Shown: positions 25,438 to 35,062, counted from the stretch's first letter. The stretch is 64,000 nucleotides of DNA from RZYX01 sp036654375 (GCA_036654375.1 JAVVSD010000003.1:79670-143669), one strand, 5' to 3'. The notes: a model not told the origin generated them from the letters alone. Made by a program: numbers and translations.

Positions 25438-26467
25438 TATGAGGACAGAATTTTTTAAAATAGATTCATATAAAGATTCTGATAAAATAAATAAAATAGG
25501 CAGGATTTTAAAAAGTGGTGGTATTGTTGGAATTCCAACAGAAACTGTTTATGGACTTGCTGCAAACGCTCTTGACGAGCGAGCGGTTTCAAAAATATTT
25601 GAGGCAAAAGGCAGACCACAGGACAATCCACTTATTGTTCATATCAATGATATTGATGAGCTTTATCCGCTTGTTAAAAGTGTCCCTAAGGAGGCACTTT
25701 CTCTTGCAGAGCATTTCTGGCCCGGACCTTTAACCATTATACTTCCTCGTTCCGACATTGTTCCAAAAAGTGTGAGTGCGGGGCTTGATACTGTGGCTAT
25801 CAGAATGCCATCTCACCCCATCGCAAGGGCAATAATTCGTGCTGCCGGTGTGCCGCTTGCCGCTCCAAGTGCAAACCTTTCTGGCAAGCCAAGCCCAACA
25901 ACTGCACAGCATGTTTTAAATGACCTTGACGGAAAAATTGATGCTATTGCAGATGGAGGTGCTTGCAGTGTGGGTCTTGAGTCCACTGTTGTTACACTTT
26001 GTGAAACTCCCGCAAGGCTTTTAAGACCCGGAAAGATAACTCCAGCTGAGCTTGCGCAGGTTCTTGGCGAAATTGAAATTGACAAATCCGTTCTTGGAGA
26101 GTTGCAAGAAGGCATTCTTCCCTCTTCTCCTGGCATGAAATATAAACACTATTCACCCAACGCAAATGTTGTAATTGTTCGTGGTGAATTTGAAAATTTT
26201 TGCAAATATGTTGAATATAACAAAGCAAAAGGTGTTATGGCTATTTGCTTTGATGGCGAAGAAAAATTGCTTGATTGTCCTTGCTTATGCTTCGGTGACA
26301 AAGCCGATACTGCACAGCAGGCACAAAGGCTTTTTGATGCACTTCGAAGGGTTGACGAGCTTGAGGCATCAACCGTTTTTGTGCGTTGTCCCAAAAGCGA
26401 GGGCGTTGGTCTTGCCGTTATGAACAGACTTCTGCGTGCTGCAGAATTTGAGGTGATTGACATATGA
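25430..26467 (+). CDS. tsaC: L-threonylcarbamoyladenylate synthase (Sua5/TsaC)
   Basis: Makes threonylcarbamoyl-AMP from threonine, bicarbonate and ATP for the t6A37 modification of ANN-decoding tRNAs. Residues 15-205 form the YrdC domain: GGIVGIPTETVYGLAANA, the basic KGRPQDNPLIVHI motif, LTIILPR, RMPSHPIA and PLAAPSANLSGKPSPT. Residues 225-345 are the C-terminal Sua5 domain joined by SPGMKYKHYSP. This two-domain form is Sua5-like rather than the short E. coli TsaC. The start at 25430 overlaps the prfA stop; a second ATG at 25439 is equally possible given the GAAGG site. The stop overlaps coaE by four bases (ATGA). Confidence 0.95.
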   Translation: MNNMRTEFFKIDSYKDSDKINKIGRILKSGGIVGIPTETVYGLAANALDERAVSKIFEAKGRPQDNPLIVHINDIDELYPLVKSVPKEALSLAEHFWPGPLTIILPRSDIVPKSVSAGLDTVAIRMPSHPIARAIIRAAGVPLAAPSANLSGKPSPTTAQHVLNDLDGKIDAIADGGACSVGLESTVVTLCETPARLLRPGKITPAELAQVLGEIEIDKSVLGELQEGILPSSPGMKYKHYSPNANVVIVRGEFENFCKYVEYNKAKGVMAICFDGEEKLLDCPCLCFGDKADTAQQAQRLFDALRRVDELEASTVFVRCPKSEGVGLAVMNRLLRAAEFEVIDI

Positions 26468-27087
26468 TAAAAGCACTCGTCATTGGACTTACAGGGCAAA
26501 CGGGGGCTGGGAAATCAACCGTTGGAGATTTGCTTGTAAAAAAGGGATTTTACTATATTGATTGTGATAAAATAGCCAGACTCGTGACCGAAAAAGGATC
26601 TCCTCTGCTTGAAGAGCTTGCAAGTGCATTTGGTCCTGAAATCCTTAAGGAAACCGGTGAACTTGACCGCAAGGAACTCGCTGTGCGTGCATTTGCAACA
26701 AAAGAAGCCACAAGGCTTTTAAACAGCATTACACATCCCGCCATTAAAAAACTTGTGGACAAAAAAGTTAAGGGTGCTTTTTTTGATGGATACGATGTTG
26801 CCATTATTGATGCTCCTGCACTTTTTGAGAGCGGAATTCAAAACTCCTGCGACATTATCGTTTCTGTTGTTGCAGACGAGCAAACAAGACTTCAACGAAT
26901 TATGCTTCGCGACTATATAAATGAAGAAAGTGCAAAACTTCGCATGAAAGCTCAGCTTGACGAAGAATATTATAAATCACATTCAGATATAATAATTCAT
27001 AACGATAACAACTTTCATGATTTGAAAGAACAGTTAAGTGAACTCGTGGATTTGATTGAGGTGAAAAGGAATGAAGCAGTCACCTAA
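26464..27087 (+). CDS. coaE: Dephospho-CoA kinase
   Basis: Catalyses the last step of coenzyme A synthesis, phosphorylating the ribose 3'-hydroxyl of dephospho-CoA with ATP. The 207 residues begin MIKALVIGLTGQTGAGKSTV with the P-loop GQTGAGKS. YYIDCDKIARLV is the substrate aspartate region, THPAIKKLV and DAPALFESG form the CoA/lid region, and VSVVADEQTRLQRIMLRD supplies the lid arginines. The start overlaps the tsaC stop by four bases, and its end overlaps the next gene by 17, so the cluster is translationally linked. Confidence 0.95.
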   Translation: MIKALVIGLTGQTGAGKSTVGDLLVKKGFYYIDCDKIARLVTEKGSPLLEELASAFGPEILKETGELDRKELAVRAFATKEATRLLNSITHPAIKKLVDKKVKGAFFDGYDVAIIDAPALFESGIQNSCDIIVSVVADEQTRLQRIMLRDYINEESAKLRMKAQLDEEYYKSHSDIIIHNDNNFHDLKEQLSELVDLIEVKRNEAVT

Positions 27088-27643
27088 AACTGCTACAATT
27101 AAAATCGGTGCAATTATTCTTATCTTTGTGACTATCATTTCTCTTGTCGTTTTTGTTTGCTACAAAAGCGTTTTAAAAGTTATGTACCCACAAAAAAATT
27201 TAACTCTCATTGAAAAATATGCCGATGAATATGATGTGGACGATGCTTTGGTCTATGCTGTTATCAAAACCGAAAGCGGGTATAACCCGCAGGCAGAGTC
27301 AGATGCAGGTGCGCTTGGGCTTACTCAAATAACACCCGAAACCTTTAGGTGGCTCCAGACAAAGACTGGTGAAAAGCTTGAAGATAAAGCACTTCTTGAA
27401 TCCGAAACATCAATTAAATACGGCTGTGTTTTTCTTGGTATGCTTCTTGATGAATTTGGGGACACTAAAACTGCAATTGCCGCCTATCACGCAGGTCGAG
27501 GAAGCGTTCATAAATGGCTTTTAAATAAAGAGTATTCCAATGACGGCAAAAGCCTTGACATCATTCCGTCAAAGGACACCGCACACTATGTAAGCAAGGT
27601 TACAAAATCTATAAATATTTATAAAAATCTTTATGATATATAA
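27071..27643 (+). CDS. Membrane-anchored lytic transglycosylase (SLT domain)
   Basis: A 190-residue peptidoglycan-cleaving enzyme. A short basic N-terminus is followed by one membrane helix (about residues 11-32), placing the rest outside the cell. The SLT fold (about 45-190) shows YADEYDVDDALVYAVIKTESGYNP with the catalytic glutamate in KTES. It continues with GALGLTQITPETF, KYGCVFLGMLL and AIAAYHAGRGSV. Family members cleave the MurNAc-GlcNAc bond and form 1,6-anhydroMurNAc. GAGGTGAAAAGG precedes the ATG at 27071. It overlaps coaE by 17 bases and is followed within 13 bases by the aminopeptidase. Confidence 0.93.
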   Translation: MKQSPKTATIKIGAIILIFVTIISLVVFVCYKSVLKVMYPQKNLTLIEKYADEYDVDDALVYAVIKTESGYNPQAESDAGALGLTQITPETFRWLQTKTGEKLEDKALLESETSIKYGCVFLGMLLDEFGDTKTAIAAYHAGRGSVHKWLLNKEYSNDGKSLDIIPSKDTAHYVSKVTKSINIYKNLYDI

Positions 27644-27656
27644 GGAGGACTCAAGA

Positions 27657-29060
27657 ATGAGTTGCGAAAAAACACCAGCAGAAAAGCTTAAGGACGAACT
27701 TTTTTACAAAACACCACACTCTGCATCTGTAATGACAGACGAGCAGATAGACTTGGCAGATAAGTTCTGCGAGGACTACATCAGCTTTCTTAATGAGGCA
27801 AAAACAGAGCGTGAAGTTACAGCTTTTGTTAAAGATCTTGCAATATCCAAGGGCTTTACAGAGTTTGACAACACAAAGATCTATAACCCTGGCGACAAAG
27901 TCTATTATGTTAACCGTGAAAAGGCTATAATTCTTTGCGTTATCGGCACAAAACCACTTAGTGAGGGCGTTCGTATTGCTGCGGCACACATTGACTCACC
28001 ACGAATTGACCTTAAGCCAAACCCTCTTTACGAGGACACAGAGCTTGCTCTGCTTAAAACCCACTACTATGGCGGAATTAAAAAATATCAGTGGACTGCT
28101 ATTCCACTTTCTCTTCATGGTGTTGTTGTTAAACAGGACGGCACTAAGGTTTATATTAATCTTGGTGAAAAGCCGGGCGAACCAAAGTTTGTCATAACTG
28201 ACTTGCTTCCTCACCTTGCGCAGGAGCAAAGCAAGAGAAAACTCAACGAGGGAATTAAGGGTGAAGAGCTTAATATTCTTGTTGGCAGCCGCCCTTTTAA
28301 AAGCGACAAGGGCAGCGACCTTGTTAAACTTAACATTATGAAGCTTATTAACGAAAAGTACGGTATTGTTGAAAAGGACTTTTTGTGTGCAGAGCTTGAG
28401 CTTGTTCCTGCATTTGAAGCTTGCGACATTGGTTTTGACCGCAGTATGATTGGCGGATATGGTCACGACGACCGTGTCTGTGCATACCCTGCTGCTATTG
28501 CAGCTTTCAACGCTGGCACTCCTGAGCATACTTTGCTCTCCGTTCTTTCGGACAAAGAGGAAATCGGTAGCGACGGGAATACAGGTCTGCACTCTGCATA
28601 TCTCAGATATTTTATTGCTGACCTTGGACGAATGCAAGGCGTTGAGGCAAGAGATGTGCTTTCAAACTCTCAGTGCCTTTCAGCTGATGTTAACTCGGCA
28701 TTTGACCCAACCTTCCCTGATGTTATGGAAAAGAAAAACTGCTCGTACATCAACAGAGGCGTTGTTGTTACAAAGTATACAGGCTCAAGAGGAAAGAGCG
28801 GAACATCTGACGCAAGTGCAGAATTTATGGCTTGGTGCAGAGATATTTTTGACAAAAACGATGTTCTTTGGCAAATCGGTGAGCTTGGCAAAGTTGACAT
28901 GGGTGGCGGCGGAACAGTTGCAATGTATATTGCAAATCTCAATGTTGATGTTGTTGATGTTGGCGTTCCTGTTTTGTCAATGCACGCACCTTTTGAGGTC
29001 GTTTCAAAGCTTGATGTCTACATGGCATACAGAGCATTTCTTGAATTTTTTAAAGCTTAA
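27657..29060 (+). CDS. M18 family aminopeptidase
   Basis: A 467-residue dinuclear zinc aminopeptidase of the M18 family (aminopeptidase 1 type), cytoplasmic, releasing N-terminal residues from peptides. Metal and catalytic segments are visible: AAAHIDSPRIDLKP (first zinc histidine and aspartate), GGYGHDDRVCAY (bridging aspartate), LSDKEEIGS (catalytic and metal glutamates) and VLSMHAPFEVVSKLDVY (last zinc histidine). The start ATG at 27657 follows AAGGAGG; an upstream in-frame ATG at 27633 lies inside the previous gene and has no ribosome site. It closes the DUF951-prfA-tsaC-coaE-SLT chain. Confidence 0.94.
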   Translation: MSCEKTPAEKLKDELFYKTPHSASVMTDEQIDLADKFCEDYISFLNEAKTEREVTAFVKDLAISKGFTEFDNTKIYNPGDKVYYVNREKAIILCVIGTKPLSEGVRIAAAHIDSPRIDLKPNPLYEDTELALLKTHYYGGIKKYQWTAIPLSLHGVVVKQDGTKVYINLGEKPGEPKFVITDLLPHLAQEQSKRKLNEGIKGEELNILVGSRPFKSDKGSDLVKLNIMKLINEKYGIVEKDFLCAELELVPAFEACDIGFDRSMIGGYGHDDRVCAYPAAIAAFNAGTPEHTLLSVLSDKEEIGSDGNTGLHSAYLRYFIADLGRMQGVEARDVLSNSQCLSADVNSAFDPTFPDVMEKKNCSYINRGVVVTKYTGSRGKSGTSDASAEFMAWCRDIFDKNDVLWQIGELGKVDMGGGGTVAMYIANLNVDVVDVGVPVLSMHAPFEVVSKLDVYMAYRAFLEFFKA

Positions 29061-29075
29061 AATCAAAATTCCATA

Positions 29076-29112
29076 CAAAGCACAAGCCTCCCAATGAGAG
29101 GCTTGTGCTTTG
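29076..29112. terminator. Hairpin ending the aminopeptidase operon
   Basis: Perfect 15-base arms (29076-29090 with 29098-29112) with a 7-base loop between convergent genes. The following U-run is weak, but no other terminator is visible. Confidence 0.65.
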
Positions 29113-29184
29113 TGCTTCTGATAGTTTTATTGGAATCATTATGAGCTTTACAAAGAATTGTAATCTTGAGATTAGAATAATTTT

Positions 29185-30537
29185 TTAATTTGTTCGCGAT
29201 GAAATTTTTCTTTTTACACTCGCTGCAAACACCACTGACAACACATCAGCCAGGGGCATACAAAAAAACAGTGCTATGATTGGAGAGATTGTTATGCTTC
29301 CAAGCGTAACTAAAGATGGGATAATGTATACCATTGGAATTAAAAAGAAAACTTGTCGTGACAAAATGAGCAATACAGACGCAAATTCATGTTCCGTAAC
29401 CTGCAACAGCGTCATATCGGTATATAGAACTCCGATGAACGGGAAGCCGAGAAAAACGATAAGCAGAACTGTTTTTGCAATTGCAACTATCTCCTGGCTG
29501 CCACCAAAAACTGCTGCAAGATTTTGCCCAAAATTCATCACCAACAGTAACGCAATCAAACCATATGCACTACACATCAGCATAGTACGCTTTGAAACCA
29601 TTATAATTTTTTCTTGCTCACCATTCCCACTAAAGTATGAGATGATGTTCTGTACTCCCTGCGTTAGCCCTACAATCGGCATTAATATGAATGTATAAAT
29701 ACGCTGGACAACGCTCCAAGCGGCAACATGTGCCATTGAGCCAAGCGTTATCAGCCTTGCATTAATGACAAATCCCGTACAACCACCCAGCACCTGTATC
29801 GCTGTTTGTGCAATTCCAATTTTGAATAGTTCCCATGCACTGTGAAAAAATTTGCTTGCCAACATCGATTCTCTATGCAGCCAAAGCTTGTTTCTCATTA
29901 AAAATGCAATTGCACAAACCGCACATACAACTTCACTGACAAAAGTACCCCATGCAAGCCCTGAAATGCCCATTTTTAACACAAACGCAAAAATATAATT
30001 AAAAACAATATTGATTACAACTGCACCAGTGATAATTTTTACTTCCACTTTAGGGAAGCCAAACGCTCTAATGCAGCAGGTCAAAGTATATCCCACACTA
30101 CTGAAAATATTACTTAAAAGTTGAATTTTAAGATATTGCTTTGCCAGAAGGAAAATTTGCCCCTTTGCTCCTAATGCTGATAACATCCCCGACAATGTTA
30201 AATAGCAAAGCACTGATGTAACCATCGCCACTGCAATGCTCATCACAACGCCTGTTGTATAGCTTGTATTTTGACGCTCCGCATCATTCAAATATTTTGC
30301 AATCAATATTCCTGTTGACATCGCAAACAATGTTTGCAGTGCAGTAAATATTCCCAGTACAGGAGAAATCAGTGCCATCGCAGACAATGCACTATCTCCA
30401 ATTCCTGGCAGATTTCCGGCAAATGCTGTGTCCACAATCCCCGTCAGCATCTCAATCATCAGCGATAGGATGGACGGGATTCCAAAGATAAAAATAAGTT
30501 TTGTAAGCGACTTATGTTCATAAATATTCTTTTCCAT
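29185..30537 (-). CDS. MATE family efflux transporter
   Basis: A 450-residue membrane exporter of the MATE (NorM/DinF-like) family with about 12 helices in two homologous halves. The N-terminal FIFGIPSILSLMIEMLTGIVDTAFAG and the GDSALSAMALISPVLGIFTALQTLFAM segment are typical. The second half begins near residue 235 with a similar pattern. Substrates are usually cationic drugs or metabolites, driven by sodium or protons; nothing in the sequence fixes them. The ATG at 30537 has GGAGG seven bases upstream; the longer frame to 30579 lacks support. It lies 54 bases downstream of a WYL-type regulator on the same strand, with a long hairpin between them. Confidence 0.9.
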   Translation of the reverse strand: MEKNIYEHKSLTKLIFIFGIPSILSLMIEMLTGIVDTAFAGNLPGIGDSALSAMALISPVLGIFTALQTLFAMSTGILIAKYLNDAERQNTSYTTGVVMSIAVAMVTSVLCYLTLSGMLSALGAKGQIFLLAKQYLKIQLLSNIFSSVGYTLTCCIRAFGFPKVEVKIITGAVVINIVFNYIFAFVLKMGISGLAWGTFVSEVVCAVCAIAFLMRNKLWLHRESMLASKFFHSAWELFKIGIAQTAIQVLGGCTGFVINARLITLGSMAHVAAWSVVQRIYTFILMPIVGLTQGVQNIISYFSGNGEQEKIIMVSKRTMLMCSAYGLIALLLVMNFGQNLAAVFGGSQEIVAIAKTVLLIVFLGFPFIGVLYTDMTLLQVTEHEFASVLLILSRQVFFLIPMVYIIPSLVTLGSITISPIIALFFCMPLADVLSVVFAASVKRKISSRTN

Positions 30538-30561
30538 GTTCTTACCTCCGAATATAATTTT

Positions 30562-30600
30562 AGCAGGTAAACACGACACATTATGTCTTGTTTACCTGCT
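30562..30600. repeat. 17-bp hairpin between the regulator and MATE gene
   Basis: Arms 30562-30578 and 30584-30600 pair with one mismatch around a 5-base loop. The right arm contains the last codons and stop of the regulator gene. No U-run follows on the minus strand, so it is not a normal terminator; it may be an operator, a processing site or a partial attenuator. Confidence 0.7.
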
Positions 30601-31233
30601 ATTTTCTTTATATTCTTCATATGAGATAAAGTCGCGTTCAAATCGAATGTCCGTTAGCTCTATTGTCTTAATTTCATTGCACTTTATTATTTGATATAAA
30701 TTTGAAAAGCAAAACAAATATAGCCCGTCAGGCTTCAATACATATCCAATTGGTGCAATTTTCAAGGTGCCGTTGATGATGGCAAGAACCTCATTGTCCA
30801 AACAATAATCTATTTTTTCATAAATCCAGTTTTCAATATCAATTCTTTCCGAAAGTAAATCAATGCTTAGATACTGCTCTGCATCGCTTTCAAACATTGA
30901 GCTTAATTCAGGTGCAATCAGGCACAATTTATTTGTTATTGTATTTTTCTTGGTCGATTGAGAAAGGCTGTCCATAATTTTGAGTGCAAAAATTATCTGA
31001 TGAATATCTGAAGCTGTAAAAAAGCTTGTGCTGAATTTGTAGTTTTTGTCCAGTTGCACTCCTCCTCCAACACCTTGTGTGCAGTAGACCGGAATACCCA
31101 TTGCAGACAAGCGATTGATATCTCTCTCAATGGTTTTTATGCTCACCTCAAAATGCTGTGCAAGCTGTTTGTAAGTCGTTTTCTTATGTTTAAGTAAATA
31201 GATTAAAACTTCCAAATGACGACCTTTTATCAT
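30592..31233 (-). CDS. HTH/WYL-type transcriptional regulator
   Basis: A 213-residue YafY-like regulator. Residues 1-60 hold an HTH_11/DeoR-like winged helix: LIYLLKHKKTTYKQLAQHFEVS, then TIERDINRLSAMGIPVY. A GVGGGVQL wing follows. The C-terminal half (about 130-205) fits a degenerate WYL ligand domain, with GYVLKPDGLYLFCFSN. The ATG at 31233 has AAAGGG eight bases upstream; GTG codons further upstream are less likely. The MATE exporter follows on the same strand, so this regulator is the natural candidate to control it. Confidence 0.82.
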   Translation of the reverse strand: MIKGRHLEVLIYLLKHKKTTYKQLAQHFEVSIKTIERDINRLSAMGIPVYCTQGVGGGVQLDKNYKFSTSFFTASDIHQIIFALKIMDSLSQSTKKNTITNKLCLIAPELSSMFESDAEQYLSIDLLSERIDIENWIYEKIDYCLDNEVLAIINGTLKIAPIGYVLKPDGLYLFCFSNLYQIIKCNEIKTIELTDIRFERDFISYEEYKENSR

Positions 31234-31433
31234 CCTCACCACCCTTTGTACAATTTGAACCCTCCATCACTTCTTTACCTCTAACAGAAGGTTGTTTTTC
31301 TACTCCAGTATACAAAAGTTATCCCTTGATTGCAACATCTTCTACCCTTTGAAATTCTTTGCCGCAAAGCGCAGGTTGGATTTCTTAATGTGCTTACATT
31401 CTGTATATGTGTTTTATTTTTCCCTTTACACCA

Positions 31434-31472
31434 ACAAAAAACCGCAGGATATAGTTAACCATATCCTACGGC
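31434..31472 (-). terminator. Terminator of hisS-aspS
   Basis: On the minus strand a stem of about 11 bp with one mismatch (within 31442-31471) is followed by six U. Confidence 0.85.
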
Positions 31473-31529
31473 AAATATTAAAAAATATTCGTATCTAAAT
31501 CTTTATGCCCTTGCCTTTAATATTTAACC

Positions 31530-33314
31530 TTATTCTTCTGTTTTTATAAGGCTTATTCCAAGCTCTTTTAGCTGTACATCGTCAACAAGTGACGGACACT
31601 GTGTCATTGGCTCTGTTGCGTTTTGAAGCTTTGGATATGCTACAACATCACGAAGTGTATCGCAACCTAACATCTGCATTATGAGCCTGTCAAGCCCTAT
31701 TCCCATTCCTCCATGTGGTGGTGCACCATATTTGAATGCGTCAAGCAGATATCCAAACTTTGAATGTGCCTCTTCCTCTGAAAGTCCGAGAAGTGAGAAC
31801 ATTCTGCTTTGAAGCTCTGGATTTGTTATTCTTATTGAACCGCTGGAAAGCTCAATTCCATTGAGTACAAGGTCATATGCCTTTGCACGAACTTTTGACT
31901 TGTCGGTTTCAAGATACTCAAGGCACTCGTCCATCGGCGCTGTAAAGGGGTGGTGCATTGCAACAAATTGACCTAATTCTTCGTCAAAATCAAAGAACGG
32001 GAATTCGGTTATCCACAGGAAATTGAACTTGTCGTGTGGAATTATGTTGAGTTTCTTTGCAACCTCGGCACGAAGTGCGCCAAGGATTGAAAGCACATGA
32101 GTATTATTTGTGTCGCCGATTATAAGAACAACATCACCTGTTTGTGCGTCTGCTGTTTTAAGAATATTTGCCATCTCGTCCTCTGTCATAAACTTGCCAA
32201 ATGATGATGTTGTTGCATCTTCTGTCATTCTTATCCATGCAAGCCCCTTTGCACCGATGCCCTTGACAAACTCTGTCAGCTTGTCAATTTCCTTGCGTGT
32301 AAGAGTTTTGGCTGCATTTTTGGCTGTTATTCCGCGAACACTTCCGCCACCCTCTATTGCTGATTTAAACACAACAAATTCACTGCTTTTTACTGTGTCT
32401 GTTAAATCAAAAAGCTCCATATCATATCGAGTGTCCGGCTTGTCTGAGCCATAGCGTTCCATTGCCTCTCTATAAGTAAGGCGTGGTAATTCACGCTCAA
32501 TCTCAACTCCGATTGCCTCTTTGAAAACCGTCTTGATATAGCCTTCTGCCATTGACAAAACATCTTCCATGTCCACAAATGACATTTCAAGGTCTATCTG
32601 TGTAAACTCTGGCTGACGGTCAGCACGCAAGTCCTCGTCGCGGAAGCAACGGGCTATCTGCATATATCTGTCAAAGCCTGCAACCATTGAAAGCTGTTTG
32701 TAGAGTTGTGGTGACTGCGGAAGAGCATAGAAGGTTCCATTGTGAATTCTGCTCGGAACCAGAAAATCTCTTGCACCTTCTGGTGTTGATTTTATAAGCA
32801 TTGGGGTTTCTATTTCTATAAATCCCTGCTGGTCAAAATAATCTCTTGTGATTTTTACAATTTTGTGTCTTAGTAAAATGTTGCTTTGCAAGTCTGGACG
32901 ACGAAGGTCAAGATAGCGGTATTTTAGGCGTGTTGCCTCACCTGTCTGAGAATTTTCAACAATTTCAAAGGGAGGTGTTTCGCTCTTTGAAAGAACACGC
33001 AAATCAAGCACTTCTATCTCCACATCTCCCGTGGAAATTTCTTTATTTTTTGAGGCGCGCTCTTTGACTTTTCCCTTTGCCATAAGCACAAATTCACTGC
33101 GTGATGAAAAGGCTTTTTCAAAAATTGCTTTGTCTGTATTCTCATCAAAAGCAAGTTGAACAACGCCTGTTCTATCTCTTAAATCAATAAAGATAAGCGC
33201 TCCAAGATCTCTCTGCTTTGCCACCCATCCGCAAACAGTGACCTCTTTTCCAATATCCTGTGCTGTAAGTTCTCCACAGTAATTTGTTCTTTTAAGTCCT
33301 GCCATAAAATCCAT
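31530..33314 (-). CDS. aspS: Aspartate--tRNA ligase
   Basis: Class IIb synthetase of 594 residues charging tRNA-Asp. An N-terminal OB fold (residues 1-110, VTVCGWVAKQRDLGALIFIDLRDR) binds the anticodon. The catalytic core shows motif 1 around FIEIETPMLIKSTPEGARDF, motif 2 ARCFRDEDLRADRQPEFTQID and motif 3 GMGIGLDRL. The bacterial GAD insertion domain lies near residues 290-420. The ATG at 33314 overlaps the hisS stop by one base (TAATG) and has GGAGG upstream. No T-box precedes the pair. If the cell lacks AsnRS, AspRS could be non-discriminating, which this window cannot show. Confidence 0.97.
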   Translation of the reverse strand: MDFMAGLKRTNYCGELTAQDIGKEVTVCGWVAKQRDLGALIFIDLRDRTGVVQLAFDENTDKAIFEKAFSSRSEFVLMAKGKVKERASKNKEISTGDVEIEVLDLRVLSKSETPPFEIVENSQTGEATRLKYRYLDLRRPDLQSNILLRHKIVKITRDYFDQQGFIEIETPMLIKSTPEGARDFLVPSRIHNGTFYALPQSPQLYKQLSMVAGFDRYMQIARCFRDEDLRADRQPEFTQIDLEMSFVDMEDVLSMAEGYIKTVFKEAIGVEIERELPRLTYREAMERYGSDKPDTRYDMELFDLTDTVKSSEFVVFKSAIEGGGSVRGITAKNAAKTLTRKEIDKLTEFVKGIGAKGLAWIRMTEDATTSSFGKFMTEDEMANILKTADAQTGDVVLIIGDTNNTHVLSILGALRAEVAKKLNIIPHDKFNFLWITEFPFFDFDEELGQFVAMHHPFTAPMDECLEYLETDKSKVRAKAYDLVLNGIELSSGSIRITNPELQSRMFSLLGLSEEEAHSKFGYLLDAFKYGAPPHGGMGIGLDRLIMQMLGCDTLRDVVAYPKLQNATEPMTQCPSLVDDVQLKELGISLIKTEE

Positions 33315-34657
33315 TATATACTACCTCCAAGAAGTGCATTCAAATCAATTCCGTCAAAAGAATCTTCCGAAAGTTTTCCGACAGCCGCCTGAATCGAAAT
33401 TGAAGCAAAATCTTCTGCTATTTTATCAACCTTTATTTCCTGTGTTTCACCGTCATCCATATTTTTGAGCTGTGCGACACCACTTTTTAGCTCATCATCT
33501 CCAAGGACAATTGTAAACTCGGCTCCGATTTTGTTTGCATATTTCATTTGTGCCTTTATTGAACGCCCAACAACATCAAACATGGCAAAGATTCCCTCAC
33601 ACCTTAAATCCGTTACAATCTTTGCCGCAAGAAGAGAAGCCTCTTCACCAACTGGTGCAATATAAAGGTTGCACTTATTGTCCTGCGGAAGCTCCACACC
33701 CTGTGCCTCAAGGACAAGCATAAGCCTTTCCATTCCCATTGCAAACCCAAGAGAGGGGGTTCTTGCTCCGCCAAGCTGCTCTGCAAGCCCGTCATATCTT
33801 CCTCCGCCCAAAACAGTTCCCTGCGCTCCAATTTTTGTTGAAACAAACTCAAAAACTGTTCTTGTGTAATAGTCCAGCCCTCTTACTATTGTTGGGTTAA
33901 TTTTATAGTCTATATCCATTGCATCAAGATATTTTTTTACGCTCTCAAAATGTTCACGACAATCGTCGCAAAGGTAATTGATAACTGTCGGTGCGTCCTT
34001 TGCAATATCTGAACAAACAGGGCTTTTGCAGTCAAGTATTCTCATTGGATTACGCTCAAGTCTGTCAATACAGGTATTGCACAGGTCTGATTTTTTGCCC
34101 TCAAAATACTCCTTAAGTGCCTTATGGTATTCGGCTCTACAGGTTGGACAACCAATAGAATTTAGCTCAAGAACAATATCTTCTATTCCCAAAAATCCAA
34201 ATATTTCGGATGCAAGTGATATAGCCTCTGCATCTGCTGCTGGGCTTTCTGTTCCAAAGCATTCAATTCCAAACTGGTGGAACTCACGAAGCCTGCCTGC
34301 CTGTGGCTTTTCGTATCTGTAGCACGATGTGAAGTAGAACACCTTTTGCGGCAATCCTTCGTTAAAAAGCCCATGCTCAAGAAACGAACGCATTGCACCC
34401 GCTGTTCCCTCCGGCCTCAAAGTTATGGAACGACCACCCTTGTCCTCAAAGGTGTACATTTCCTTTTGCACAACATCGGTTGTATCTCCAACTGAGCGAC
34501 AAAATAAATCTGTGTATTCAAATACGGGAGTTCGTATTTCTGAAAACCCGTAGTTACTTGCTATTTCTTCTATTTCTTGCTCTAAAAAGCGAAGCTTGTA
34601 GCTGTCCCTTGGTAAAGCGTCCTGTGTTCCTTTTACTGCCTGAATATTTATAGCCAT
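33314..34657 (-). CDS. hisS: Histidine--tRNA ligase
   Basis: Class IIa synthetase of 447 residues charging tRNA-His. Motif 1 region reads GFSEIRTPVFEYTDLF, motif 2 YFTSCYRYEKPQAGRLREFHQFG, and the histidine-binding loops are RGLDYYTRTVFEF and GGRYDGLAEQLGG. Motif 3 is SLGFAMGMERL, and the C-terminal anticodon domain begins near residue 330. A zinc-ribbon-like insertion with CPTC, CNTC and CDDC cysteines lies near residues 170-235. AGGAGG precedes the ATG at 34657. It is the first gene of hisS-aspS, under a recognisable promoter at 34721-34749. Confidence 0.96.
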   Translation of the reverse strand: MAINIQAVKGTQDALPRDSYKLRFLEQEIEEIASNYGFSEIRTPVFEYTDLFCRSVGDTTDVVQKEMYTFEDKGGRSITLRPEGTAGAMRSFLEHGLFNEGLPQKVFYFTSCYRYEKPQAGRLREFHQFGIECFGTESPAADAEAISLASEIFGFLGIEDIVLELNSIGCPTCRAEYHKALKEYFEGKKSDLCNTCIDRLERNPMRILDCKSPVCSDIAKDAPTVINYLCDDCREHFESVKKYLDAMDIDYKINPTIVRGLDYYTRTVFEFVSTKIGAQGTVLGGGRYDGLAEQLGGARTPSLGFAMGMERLMLVLEAQGVELPQDNKCNLYIAPVGEEASLLAAKIVTDLRCEGIFAMFDVVGRSIKAQMKYANKIGAEFTIVLGDDELKSGVAQLKNMDDGETQEIKVDKIAEDFASISIQAAVGKLSEDSFDGIDLNALLGGSI

Positions 34658-35062
34658 GCTTTCCCCTCCTGAATGTTGCGAGTGTCAAGAATTTGTACTG
34701 TGTAAATATATAACCCTTAAATTATATACAATTAAAGCACATTTGTAAATATGAAGTGACAAATACATTGCTAAATGAACTTGCATATTCTGCACGCCTG
34801 TAACTTTTAGTTAAAACTATTCTCGAAAACATCCCAAAACTATGATGTTCCGCTTTCTCGTTCTTGTTTTTTGCAGCTTTTCATATACCGATTTTAAATT
34901 TCAACCAAGATGCTACATATACATTGTATCTGCAGTATCTGCATTTTAAAAATCAGAGAACCTTTTCAGCTTTTTTATATTCAGATTATCTCCGTTAATC
35001 CTGGCTTTTTCTTGGTGTGATATTTAATACAATAGCCCTATTTTAAATTAAATGACACATAG
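34658..35062. other. Intergenic region upstream of hisS
   Basis: About 400 AT-rich bases without a gene. I searched for the T-box GGTACCGCG on the minus strand because hisS is often T-box controlled, and did not find it. Besides the hisS promoter no structure was recognised. Confidence 0.6.
34721..34749 (-). promoter_or_regulatory. Promoter of hisS-aspS
   Basis: On the minus strand TTTACA (34749-34744), 17-base spacer, TATAAT (34726-34721), about 65 bases upstream of hisS. Confidence 0.7.

Noticed and set aside
34658..35062. Possible T-box leader for hisS
   Set aside because: The conserved GGTACCGCG element is absent on the minus strand; only an ordinary promoter was found.
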